From Raffaelea ambrosiae (taxonomy: Eukaryota; Ascomycota; Sordariomycetes; Ophiostomatales; Ophiostomataceae): DNA of 64,000 nucleotides. A model generated the notes under the pieces. The model did no database searches. It was not told the DNA's origin and was given only the letters and a program-made list of their open reading frames with translations. The translations under genes were made by a program, and so were the position numbers. The DNA is taken from the NCBI GenBank assembly GCA_002778195.1, contig PCDI01000016.1:592332-656331 (forward strand). Reading direction: 5' to 3'. This document shows, one piece after another, positions 35,671-44,891 of the stretch (its first letter is position 1; each line of letters starts with the position of its first letter).

Positions 35671-37299
35671 TTACATCGATAGACGCTTGACAATCTCTTG
35701 GAACCTCTCTGGGGTCATTCCACGGCTATCGATCTTTTCATTTCCGTTGGCCGAGTCGCTGGCCGTGTCGCTGGCCGACTCGCTGGGTGTCGCTGCTGCC
35801 CTGCCTGCTGTCCTCTCTGCTGTCTTGCTCGTCTTGCTCGTCCTCTTGTGGCCGGCCAGCCGACTTGCCTCCCGGTTTGCCTCCCGGTTTGCCTCCTGGC
35901 TTGCCTCGTCGACGATGTGCTTTGGTGCCGCGTCTTGTCGATCGCCTTCGCCTCTGTCTTCCAGGTCGTGTGTGCTGGATCCCGCTATGTCATCGTCATC
36001 GTCTTTCGTCTCTTCCGTGTCTTCATCTTTCAGGTCGTCTGTCATGTCGTCTGTCATGCATTTCTCGCCCTCCTCTTCTTCCTCCTCCTCCTCCTCCTCC
36101 TCTTCCTCTTCCTCCCCACGACTCCCTTTGTCCGGGCCCTTGCCCCCGGTGTAAAAGATGCCCAGGACAGCGTCCTCCAGACGCCGGCCCACAAAGGCCT
36201 TGTTGTCCTTGTCTTCTTGTATCATGTCCTGGATCAGCCGCGCTTCCTTCTTGTCGAGTTCTTGCCGCTGCTGGGCAATCTCCCCGAGCTGCGCCGACAG
36301 CGTGTCCTCCAGCATGTTCTTGTGCAGCTCCATGGCCCCGATGTGGGTCTCCAGGCCGGCCCGGAGGTCGTCCAGCTGGGCCGCGCGCACGTCGTCCTCG
36401 AGGAGCTGCGCGAGCTGGACCGCGGCCTGGATCAGCTGGCTGATGCCGCGGGCCGTGGTCCGGACCCGGTGGACGGCGGTGTGCCGCAGGTTGGCGACGG
36501 CCGTGAGCACCGCGGGGATATGGGTCGGGTGGTTTTTCGGAGACGGGGCTGTATTATTCATCTGTTTGTTCACCCACCTCCTCTGCAGCTTCTTGGTCCA
36601 CTCGTTCAGCTCGCCCGCTTCCGGGCAGTCCCAGCTCGCCTCCCGGAGCAGCTCGGGCATCTTGTGCCGGCCGTAGTCGAAGCAGCACTGTTCGAGCACT
36701 TCCTGCACCGTGTGCAGGATGAGGTGCTGGGCCTGGTAGGGGAGGTACGGCGGATAGAGCGAGGGGACATCCCTTGCTTTCGTCTTGTTGTTGTTTTTGT
36801 TGTTGTTGTTGTTGTTGTTGTTGTTCGCCGCCTTGTCTCTCTTTTCCTCCTCCTCCTCATTGGCCGGGTCGGCGGCCTTGATCACGGTGGCTTTTATCGA
36901 AGTCGCCTTTTCCACCTCCTCTTTCTCTTCATCCTCCATGTCGTGACCCTCCGCCAGCGAGGCAACAATCCCGTCCAGCGCCTCGGCCGTCGTCCGATTC
37001 GCCCCCTTCTCGCTAGCCTCGTGCTGGGCATCCCGCAGCGGGTTCTGCCGAAAGAGGTCCGGGAACTCGACCTTGGCGCGCAGCTCTGACTCGAACACGC
37101 GCTTCCCCAGCAGAGCACAGAGTGTTTCCACGAGCCTGGCCTCGCCGCCCTTCTCCCGGAGCAGCGGCTGGAGCGCTTGGCCATTGCGGTTGACCAGCTT
37201 CTTGACCTTTTTAGCTCGGCGCAGCTGGGCCACATCGTTGGAAACGCCAAAGATGGGCCGGCAGAGGACGTATACGCGGCGCTTATACGCAGAGTCCAT
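35671..37299 (-). CDS. Unrecognised coiled-coil protein, tandem paralogue A
   Basis: Single exon of 542 residues from an ATG at 37297-37299. The family is not recognised. Conserved blocks shared with paralogue B are residues 7-84 (RRVYVLCRPIFG, LVETLCALLGKRVFESELR) and 178-245 (VPSLYPPYLPYQAQ, LEQCCFDYGRHKMPELL). A Gln/Glu/Leu-rich coiled coil covers about 285-385 (GEIAQQRQELDKKEARLI). Between and after these are disordered inserts: an acidic patch near 122-153, poly-Asn at 159-171, poly-Glu near 396-412 and an acidic Ser/Thr-rich tail. Membrane segments and a signal peptide are absent. The high polarity and long coiled coil suggest a soluble scaffold, but this is inference only. Confidence 0.75.
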   Translation of the reverse strand: MDSAYKRRVYVLCRPIFGVSNDVAQLRRAKKVKKLVNRNGQALQPLLREKGGEARLVETLCALLGKRVFESELRAKVEFPDLFRQNPLRDAQHEASEKGANRTTAEALDGIVASLAEGHDMEDEEKEEVEKATSIKATVIKAADPANEEEEEKRDKAANNNNNNNNNKNNNKTKARDVPSLYPPYLPYQAQHLILHTVQEVLEQCCFDYGRHKMPELLREASWDCPEAGELNEWTKKLQRRWVNKQMNNTAPSPKNHPTHIPAVLTAVANLRHTAVHRVRTTARGISQLIQAAVQLAQLLEDDVRAAQLDDLRAGLETHIGAMELHKNMLEDTLSAQLGEIAQQRQELDKKEARLIQDMIQEDKDNKAFVGRRLEDAVLGIFYTGGKGPDKGSRGEEEEEEEEEEEEEEEGEKCMTDDMTDDLKDEDTEETKDDDDDIAGSSTHDLEDRGEGDRQDAAPKHIVDEASQEANREANREASRLAGHKRTSKTSKTAERTAGRAAATPSESASDTASDSANGNEKIDSRGMTPERFQEIVKRLSM

Positions 37300-38191
37300 G
37301 ATTTGGATGGGGAAATAACGATGGTGGAATGATATATCTCTTCTGGTAACAAGGTTTTAGTTTCAGGTGCGAGGGAATACAAGGTTATATTCAATATGAA
37401 TCTCCCAGCTTTCACTCTCGAGGCCGCTCCGGGACAGCACCTCTGTATATACATAACCAGCCATTTGAGGCCTACCGTCTGGGGGGAAGGGGGGGGGAGA
37501 GGGCAGGACTTGACAGGACTGCGCGGGGGTCGTACATGATAAAAAGCTGTCAGGCTCACCATGGCTGGCCATACAGAACATACAACGTGGAAATCTGCAT
37601 GCAGGCGAGCTGCATTGCTTCCTCCGCGTATTATTGGTCGTACAATAGGAAAGAGTGATGGGAGCTTATGTGACGGAAGGGAATGCCTGCATGCCTGAAA
37701 TTTAGTTGAACACCACTTCGTAGTAAAAGTACCTTGCTCTTTCTTGGCTTGCGAGTGACTCGATAAGATGTTTCCGGTAATATTTGGATTTGTCGTATTA
37801 GAAGTCGTTATGAATATGATGATTTTTTTTTATCAAGGAGACGAAAAAACCAAAGAGGAAAAAAAAAGGAGGGCCAAAAAAATAACACACAACAGCAACA
37901 CAGCAAAAGGCATAAAAGCAGACAATAGACAGCACGCAATAACAAGGAGAACAGCCAAGTTTCCCTCTCCCCCAACAAGAAAGAGGAGACGGGGCTTCTG
38001 TTTGCTCCCCTTTCCCAGCAGGCACAAACACACGAAACAAAAAGGCTAGTCTTCCCTATCCACCCCCTCTTGCATGCAGAAAGAGAGTCGTTCTGTGGAT
38101 GCCCCAACCAACTTCTATACTTCTTCTCGCGTTCCTTTTTTCGGAGTTCTAGAGTTCCTCTCGAGTGCCTCTTAAAAAGTCAGGCCATCAT
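37300..38191. other. Intergenic region between SAR1 3' end and paralogue A
   Basis: About 0.9 kb. It holds the likely promoter of paralogue A and the 3' UTR of SAR1. It is A-rich at 37,840-37,960, with no supported gene. Confidence 0.5.
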
Positions 38192-39235
38192 CTACACGTA
38201 TTGCGACAGCCACCGGATGCCCTCGCCGTATCCTTGCCGCATGACGACGGAGCACATGAACACCTCGACGGGCCGGATGCCCTCGAGGGGCACCTTGCCC
38301 TTGCCGGTGGTCTGGTACACGCCGAGCTGGTGGCGGAGCTCGTCTTCCGAGACGGCGTCCGGGTTGTCGATCTTGTTGCCGAGAATGAGGAAGGGGATCT
38401 TGGAAAGCTCCTCCATGGACAGAAGGGCGTCGAGCTCGGCCTTGGCCTCGGGGAAGCGTTCGTGGTCCATGGCGTCGACGAGGAAGACGATGCCGTTGAC
38501 CTCGGGGAAGTAGTCCTTCCAGAGGCGGCGGGCTAACCAGTTAGTGGGGGAGGGGAGGAGGCGTTGGAATGAGGGAGCGAGGAGCACAACAAGTACGTAC
38601 CTTGAAGATGGCCGCCTAGATCAAAGGTGGTGAAGCGGACATTGCCAATGGCGAGTTCCTCAGAGGCTGTGTGGGGGGGGAGAAGGTCAGTCAGGTTATT
38701 CGACAAGGCAGGATGGATGCATCGCAATCAACCAGTTCGCAACGAGCGAAGCGAGGACACCAAAAAAAAAAAAAAAACACGAACTTGGGTGAAGAGTCGG
38801 CTGGAGAACGGCAACGCGATCGTTCTGAGAAAAGAAAAAGGCGTTAGTGTTAGCTTCTTGTGAGAAAAACGCTTCACCGAAAAAGAGAGACATGGGAAGA
38901 CCCCATCGTGGCCTGTCCGTGAAGGAACATCACGCGACCATCGAATGGGTTTTTTTGTTCTCGTCGACGATAAGGAGGAGGAGCAGGAGGGCCGGAGGAC
39001 GGTCGAGAACCAACCTTGAGCATGTGCAGCAGCGTCGTCTTGCCGGCATTGTCGAGGCCGAGGAAGAGCAGCTTGGCGTGCTTGTTCAGCAGGCCGAGCG
39101 ACGACAGGACGTCGTAGACTGGGGCAGTGATGTCAGCATGAGTATGTACATCTCTCTTCGGAGGAGAGGAATACGAAAGAGTTCCGGGGGGGGGTGGGTG
39201 TGAGGTCACCACATACACCAGTTGACAATCCACAT
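38192..39235 (-). CDS. SAR1: COPII small GTPase Sar1
   Basis: Five exons on the minus strand: 39217-39235, 39015-39118, 38785-38824, 38601-38666 and 38192-38532, giving 189 residues, the standard length. Introns are 98, 190, 118 and 68 nt; one donor is GTTGGT and one GTTCGT. The N-terminal amphipathic segment MWIVNWFYDVLSSLGLL is typical of Sar1, which lacks the Arf myristoylation Gly. P-loop GLDNAGKT is at residues 27-34, switch II DLGGH at 70-74 (catalytic His), then NKID, and the C-terminal GYGEGIRWLSQYV. GTP-loaded Sar1 inserts into the ER membrane and recruits Sec23/24 and Sec13/31 to form COPII vesicles. No single long frame covers the gene because of the small exons. Confidence 0.96.
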
Positions 39236-39910
39236 GGTTGCTAAGGAAAGAGAAAGAAAAAGGGAGGAGGGGGGGGTATCGTAGAGCCAAAAAAAAAATA
39301 AGGGAGATTCAACAAAGGAGGGAAAAGAAGAGGACGACGAGGGATAAGGGTCGAGAAAGAGGTTTCGAGAGCTGGTCGTCGTTGAACGAGCTTGCAGAAA
39401 AAAGGGCGTGCAACTTCTTTTTCGTCTCTTTTTATTTTTTATTTTTGCGGGTTTTCGTTTTTGTTGTCGTGTGTTATCTTTTGGGGGAGGGAGCGGGACC
39501 GTGGAAATCGGGAAAGTGCTGTTGACAAGCAAAGGCGGTCTCGGGGTAGGGGACGAGAAGGAGGGACCTCGTCTTCTGTAGTTAACTAGCTAATGTGGCC
39601 AGCTGTAATTATCTTTTTGCCCCTCCAGTAGTGCAATAGCCATTGGGCCACTCTACCACCACCTTATTATTATGGTCCCCTCTTTTTTGGGGGAGCGGGC
39701 CTGTCGGCGCTGCTCGCTGGCGGCCAAATCTCGTGGTGGCCTGGATTTTCAGGCAGCCCACTTTTTTTGCTTTTCTTGCCTATTATGACGTCTCACGCCT
39801 GAACTAACTACTATAGTACACTGCGTGCATCTGACGTGTTTTCTCGAGCCTCACCATGTGAGCCTCATCTCGACACGGCCTCTGGACTGGCTCAGGCCAC
39901 CACCCAGACT
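39236..39910. promoter_or_regulatory. Divergent promoter region, SAR1 / AIG1-like gene
   Basis: 675 bp between two outward start codons. It contains GTTAACTAGCTAA-type words near 39,582-39,594. No coding sequence is seen. Confidence 0.4.
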
Positions 39911-40601
39911 ATGGCCCCTGCTCCCCCGTCCCCCCTCCTCTTCCGCGTCAGTGCCCTCGCGGCCCATGCCGCCGTCTTTGCCTGGCTCCCGAGGATCCGC
40001 AAACCGCTGCATCTTGTCGGCGGCCACTCTTTGGGGGGGAGGGGGGGGGTCTTACTCCCCGACACTCGTCGGCCTGCCCACTACCCTCGCCCGCTTGTCC
40101 GCCCCGCTTGAGACCCTCGTCACGATCGCCTACGGGGGCCTCCGCGCGGTCGACAAGCGTCTGGTCGTCCCGGCCGGCGGCGACTACGAGGTGCCGCTGG
40201 TGGTCGACATGGGGTCCCATCTCCTGCCGGGCGTGTGTCTGGTTCTTGACCTCGTGGTGGTGGAGGTGGCCCGGGTCAGTACGGACGCCAGACCTTGGGC
40301 AGACGGGGTGACCTTGTCCGGGGCCCTCGTCCAAGGCGCCGTCGTCACGGCTACCTACCTCGCCTGGGTGGAGTACTGCCACTCCCGCAACGGCTGGTAC
40401 CCGTACCCGATGCTGGCCAGAATGTCTTTCGTGCAAAAGGCCTTTTTGGCCGCAGGTGCGGCAGGCTTGTTGGCTGGGAGCAGCATGGCGTTGAAGGCAT
40501 TGGCCGCGGCAGTCATAAGGAGGACAACGCCGGCGGCGACGGCGGCCGCTTCGCAAATGAGCGATAAAGACGGCAGCAAGCCACCAACAAAGGTTGAGTA
40601 G
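39911..40601 (+). pseudogene. FAR-17a/AIG1-like integral membrane protein, frame broken at a poly-G tract
   Basis: The ATG at 39911 opens a frame (MAPAPPSPLLFRVSALAAHA, then PRIRKPLHLVGGH) that resembles the N-terminus of the fungal AIG1/FAR-17a family. After two G runs (7 G and 9 G, about 40033-40050) the family resemblance continues in the next frame to a stop at 40601: LSAPLETLVTIAYGGLRAVDK, SHLLPGVCLVLD, WVEYCHSRNGWYPYP, then a final membrane helix. The span is 691 nt, one base more than a multiple of three. This could be a homopolymer sequencing error, an undetected splice or a true frameshift. Family members are multi-pass membrane proteins; human AIG1 hydrolyses fatty acid esters of hydroxy fatty acids using a Thr and a His. 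The SHLLP His may match the latter. Confidence 0.6.
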
Positions 40602-41601
40602 CTTCGTGGTACACAATTCACCGTCTTTTTCATACGCCCCATTCTGTATGAGGGTGCGGTTATTTCCTTCTCACGGCCTATTCGCACAGTCACAGGGTGT
40701 AGAAAGTGAAGAAAAAATCTCGTAAATCATATCATTTGTACATTCTGTCGTCGAGCAACTTATGAACGCAGTATACGAATGTGCGCATGCGCATTTGTGC
40801 TTGTATGTGTGTGCCTGTAATATGTGCCTTCCAGATGCAATGGGGTATCCTGGCTCTCATGTGTACCGTTTGTGCAATGTTATGTCTGCAGTGCATAGGG
40901 AAATAAAAATAAGAACAGAGTGAGTCGAAACACACAAATCAAAAGCAAATAGAACAATAAAGAATAAAGAATAAAGAATAAGGCAATAGGCAGTAGGCAA
41001 TAAAAATAAGGCCAGCATAAGAAAACCGGTATTAAAACTCGGCCTGATGGGCCATTCCCCGTATGTACAGTGAAGTGGGAGCCCGTCTGCAATATTTGCT
41101 AGACACGAGGTGCTTCCCTGGGAATCGAAGAAAGGTATAAATGTATATACAGAAACCTTAGGATGAAAAGATGGAGAAGTAGGTGCGCTTCAGCGCCCGA
41201 TAAAGAAGAAGTGAAAGAAGCAAAGACACGTAGAAAACAGTAAAGCGAAAGAATAAAGCCAAAAGAGGAAAACCCTGAACCAGTGAGTGCTAGGGGATAT
41301 TGTTCAAAAAGTAGTGACCGACCAACGCAATGCTTTGATCTTGCTCGAAAAAGGAAAAAAAGAGGGAAAAAAAAGAGAAATAGAACACCCAAAGCCCTTT
41401 GTAGCCCAAACCCGAAAAAAAAATCAACGCACACCCCGTTTTGTAAATGTGAAAATGTGTGACCAAGCTGTGTTGATAATGCTGTTATCCCCTGTCCCCC
41501 GGTAATGCAACGCGCCATTGTACAAAAATCAAAATCAAGAAATGTCCCTTTGGGGGTGAGTATGTGTGGTGGTGGTGGCGGTGTGGGTATACGTGGTTGC
41601 C
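40602..41601. other. Convergent intergenic region with AATAAAG repeats
   Basis: 1 kb between two 3' ends. AATAAAG is repeated three times at about 40954-40976, resembling plus-strand poly(A) signals. No gene is seen. Confidence 0.5.
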
Positions 41602-44118
41602 TTAGAACGACATGACATAGTTGCCTTGTCCGGCCTTGCCGGCCATGAGGAGACCAATCTCTCTCATTCTCTCCGCGCCCTCGCCGCGCTGGGGCTTCCG
41701 CTCCACAACCTGGCCCTTGCGAGCGCGGTTGCAGTACTTCTGCTGGAACTTCTCATTGCGCCGCTGCCGCTTCTGCTCCAGACCCTTGACAATGTCCAGC
41801 GCGCCGCGGATGTGCATCGGCTTGGTGGTGCTGTTGTTTGCCTTGGGGCGGCGGTGGGGCTTGGATGCAGGGCCTTGCGCGTGCACCTGGCCGTTCTGGT
41901 GGCGGAAGATGGCGGCCGGCCGGGGGAGTGACTTGGTGGTGGTCAAGCCCGGGCGGAAGGCCAGCGTCTGGAAGTGGGCGCCGCCAGGAACCTCCACAGG
42001 CGAAGCCGGTAGAGATTTGACCGGGGCGTGGCCATGCGCCTGCCGCATAGGCATGGCCTTGGGGGCAGGCGACTTGATTCTGCGGCCGGGAGAATGACGG
42101 TCAAACAGGCGGCGAGGAGCCGGAGAGCGGCCCCGGTTCTTGGGAGGCGGCGGCGAGTGGTACCGTCTTGGGGATTCGCCCTTCTTCCTGCGGTGGTTGT
42201 TGACCCGGTCCTGCTTGTCGTGGTGGAGGTCGTCGAGCTGCCAGAGGTTGTCGTCGACGCTGCCCTGACGAGACTGTTGACGGTGCTTCTGGCGGTGGCG
42301 CTCGTCGTCGCTCTCGTCTTCCACATCCGACGTCGGGAAGCTGGGATCGATATCCTGAGGGATAGCGTGCAGCTTGTTCTGCTTGCGGGCTGCAATGTGC
42401 GAGAGGTAGGCCTCTTCCAGCGGACGGTCCTCATCAAAGGTGCCGCAGACGAAGTCGGTGCTGTCCGGCAGTTCGGGCGTAAATGGGCGAGTTATCTTGG
42501 GCTGGCTCTGGCGGATACGCTGGCCGACAAGGCAGCTGGACGAATCAGATTGCGATCCCGCACCCGACAGACGGCGCAGCTTAGGCGAGTTCTCGAGCTG
42601 GAAGGTAGAGTGGTCGATGCTGCGGTATGCCTCGCGGCGGCGATCCTGTGTCTCTTGGTTGACGCTCCAGAGGACAAGGCCATCGTCCTCGTCCTCGTCC
42701 GAAGAAGCAAAGCCGATTTCGTTGTCGGTGCTGTAGCCGTCCGAGAACTCTCCATAGCGGTCAGCCAGGTAATGCCCGCCGTTGCCTTCGACAGTTTCGG
42801 TCTCGTCAATGTCGTCGTCCTCGTCGTCCTCCTCATCTTCGTCATCCTCGTCTTCGTCCTCGTCGTCCTCTTCGTCTCCTTCGCCGTCCTCGTCGTCTTC
42901 CTCATCGTCGTCTTCCTCTTCCTGCTCCTCCTGCTCGGCCTCCTCCTCGGCTTCCTTACCCAAGAGGCGGATGGCGTTCTCCTTCTGGAGAGTGTCATTG
43001 ATGGTGAGTCTCCTCTCCCGGGTTTCGGTCTTGGAGTGGCGGATCCAGTCCTCCTCCAGCGGCTTGTCGCTGGCGAATTCGTGGAAGCGTGACGACTCGC
43101 CGTCCAGGTCCTGCGTCTCGGCAGTTAGGTACTTCTTGGAGCGGATGGCCAGAGGGCTGTGCGGAGACCGGCCAGGGGCAGGTGTCCGGTTAGAGGAGCG
43201 AGGCGTGATGGAGCGAGGCGAGCGACCAGACGACGAGCCACGGTACTTGCGGACCGTGGTAGGCGAGCGGGGTTCAGGGGCAGGCGAAGGACGGCGCAAC
43301 AGCTTGCGGCCCTCCTGGCCGTCAGCCTTGAGGTTGCCAAGCTGCGGCTTGTGAGAGTCCGTGGTTGGCTTGGCGGGGCAGGCGAACTTGATGCAGGGCC
43401 GTCTTGGCTGAGGAGCGACGACGACTGGCGTCTCCTTGGGAGCGGCGGTGGTTGCTGCCGGAGCAGGAGCGGGTTTCTTGGTGGCATCGCTGGTGCTCTG
43501 AGCCGGCTTGGCTGCCGCACAGGCAAACGAAATGCACCGCTTCCGCGGTTGGGTGGCCGGTGGGGCCGGCACGGCCGCGGCAGCAGGCGCGTCCTTGGCA
43601 GAAGGCTTAGGTGTGCAGTCGGCCTCGGGACGGCCCTTTGGTGTGGCAAAGCTGATTGTCTTCTTAGCCTCGAGCTGGTAGGCGTGGACAGGAGCCAGGC
43701 CCAGGTCGGTCAGACGAGGGCTGGGCGAGTTGGTGCGAGGCGGCGTGGTGATGCCCGTGTCGCTGGTGAAGCCGGCCGTGGAGGCCAGGCTGGTGTTGCT
43801 AGTCATGGAGCGGCGTCTCTCGGCGACGTATATGCGGCCAGCCGCGTTGCTGTCCACGGCCTCATCCTCAGACTGGCTCTGGAGAGCACGAGTCAGGAGA
43901 GACTCGACACGCTCTCTCGGGCGCTGGACCACGGTCTTCTTGAAGGAGTGGCAGACTTCAGGAAGAGGAGGCCGGGTGGTGGTGACAGTGGTGCTGTCTG
44001 GCGGCTCGTCGACGTCTGCGCCAGCGTCCTCCTCGACAGTAGGCGCCATGTTGGTTGTGTGCGTGCTCCAGGCCAGCACGTTGGATCGGCCGTTCTCGGT
44101 TCTTCCGTAGTTCGGCAT
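41602..44118 (-). CDS. DUF2457-family acidic protein
   Basis: Single exon of 838 residues. The ATG at 44116-44118 is the first in frame; a second Met at residue 24 (MAPTVEEDAG, 44049) is possible. It matches the fungal DUF2457 family, whose function is unknown. Typical parts include STDFVCGTFDEDRPLEEAY and QPKITRPFTPELPDSTDF. Three copies of a short motif occur at residues 152-158, 194-200 and 240-247 (KTISFAT, RCISFAC, RPCIKFAC). A very acidic Glu/Asp stretch lies at about 390-460, followed by conserved tracts near 470-620. The C-terminal third is basic and Pro/Arg-rich (NRGRSPAPRRLFDRHSPGRR), ending VMSF. It is likely nuclear or cytoplasmic and mostly disordered. Confidence 0.85.
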   Translation of the reverse strand: MPNYGRTENGRSNVLAWSTHTTNMAPTVEEDAGADVDEPPDSTTVTTTRPPLPEVCHSFKKTVVQRPRERVESLLTRALQSQSEDEAVDSNAAGRIYVAERRRSMTSNTSLASTAGFTSDTGITTPPRTNSPSPRLTDLGLAPVHAYQLEAKKTISFATPKGRPEADCTPKPSAKDAPAAAAVPAPPATQPRKRCISFACAAAKPAQSTSDATKKPAPAPAATTAAPKETPVVVAPQPRRPCIKFACPAKPTTDSHKPQLGNLKADGQEGRKLLRRPSPAPEPRSPTTVRKYRGSSSGRSPRSITPRSSNRTPAPGRSPHSPLAIRSKKYLTAETQDLDGESSRFHEFASDKPLEEDWIRHSKTETRERRLTINDTLQKENAIRLLGKEAEEEAEQEEQEEEDDDEEDDEDGEGDEEDDEDEDEDDEDEEDDEDDDIDETETVEGNGGHYLADRYGEFSDGYSTDNEIGFASSDEDEDDGLVLWSVNQETQDRRREAYRSIDHSTFQLENSPKLRRLSGAGSQSDSSSCLVGQRIRQSQPKITRPFTPELPDSTDFVCGTFDEDRPLEEAYLSHIAARKQNKLHAIPQDIDPSFPTSDVEDESDDERHRQKHRQQSRQGSVDDNLWQLDDLHHDKQDRVNNHRRKKGESPRRYHSPPPPKNRGRSPAPRRLFDRHSPGRRIKSPAPKAMPMRQAHGHAPVKSLPASPVEVPGGAHFQTLAFRPGLTTTKSLPRPAAIFRHQNGQVHAQGPASKPHRRPKANNSTTKPMHIRGALDIVKGLEQKRQRRNEKFQQKYCNRARKGQVVERKPQRGEGAERMREIGLLMAGKAGQGNYVMSF

Positions 44119-44852
44119 GATGACTTGTGAGGGGATATGAATGTATGTGAAGAAGAGGAGGAGAGAAGTAGAGAAGATTAAGAAAAATGAAAAAAAAGGT
44201 AGGCTGAAAAAAGAATAGAAGGTCGATATATAGAAGCAAGTATAGAGGCCGTTGAAGTTGTAAACTTCAACAGAAAATGATTTTTTTTCTAAAAAAAAAC
44301 GAAGTGACTGGCACGATTCGGCCGAAGGTAGGGCTTGCTGCGCGAGTCAGTTGAACTCTTGAAGCGTTGGATGGGCCTTCACAGAGCGTGCAAAGGCGGC
44401 AAGATATCTGCAGTCTCAAAAAAACCGAAGAGTTGACCGAAGGTGATGGTCCCTAGGGACCGTGGTGCTATAAACCCAAGAACATCGTCGCAGGGGAAAA
44501 CAGGCTGGAGGTCAGGTGGCTGGAAGGGCGAAAGAAGAACACGAGAATGCCTTTTTCGTGGCCTGTGCTGTCCGTGTTCGTCGGCAAGTCGCGATAGAAA
44601 GAAGCTTGGTCCCGGCGGTTGCCTGTTGTTGCTGTCGTTGCTTGTTGTGAGAGCGTTATCGTTGTCTTCTGGACTGCTTCTTTTTGCTGGCGGGCCTGAC
44701 AAAGAAGACTGGTCGTTGGTGACACGAAATTGTCTTGCTTGAAAGAAACAGGACCAAAAACCAAGACGGAAAGGACGTGGGTGGAATGACTTTGTCCTGG
44801 AGTTGGGCTTTTAACAACTGATGACAGCGGGCTGCAAGGCGTGGTGTCTAGG

Positions 44853-44854
<2 letters not shown>

Positions 44855-44887
<33 letters not shown>
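44855..44887. repeat. (GT)n microsatellite
   Basis: Sixteen uninterrupted GT units. Confidence 0.93.

Positions 44888-44891
<4 letters not shown>

Noticed and set aside
35698..37089. 463-codon plus-strand open frame
   Set aside because: Antisense of paralogue A, whose minus frame is supported by homology to B.
39600..39670. tRNA-like A box on the minus strand (TGGCCCAATGG)
   Set aside because: No B box and no cloverleaf pairing at the right spacing.
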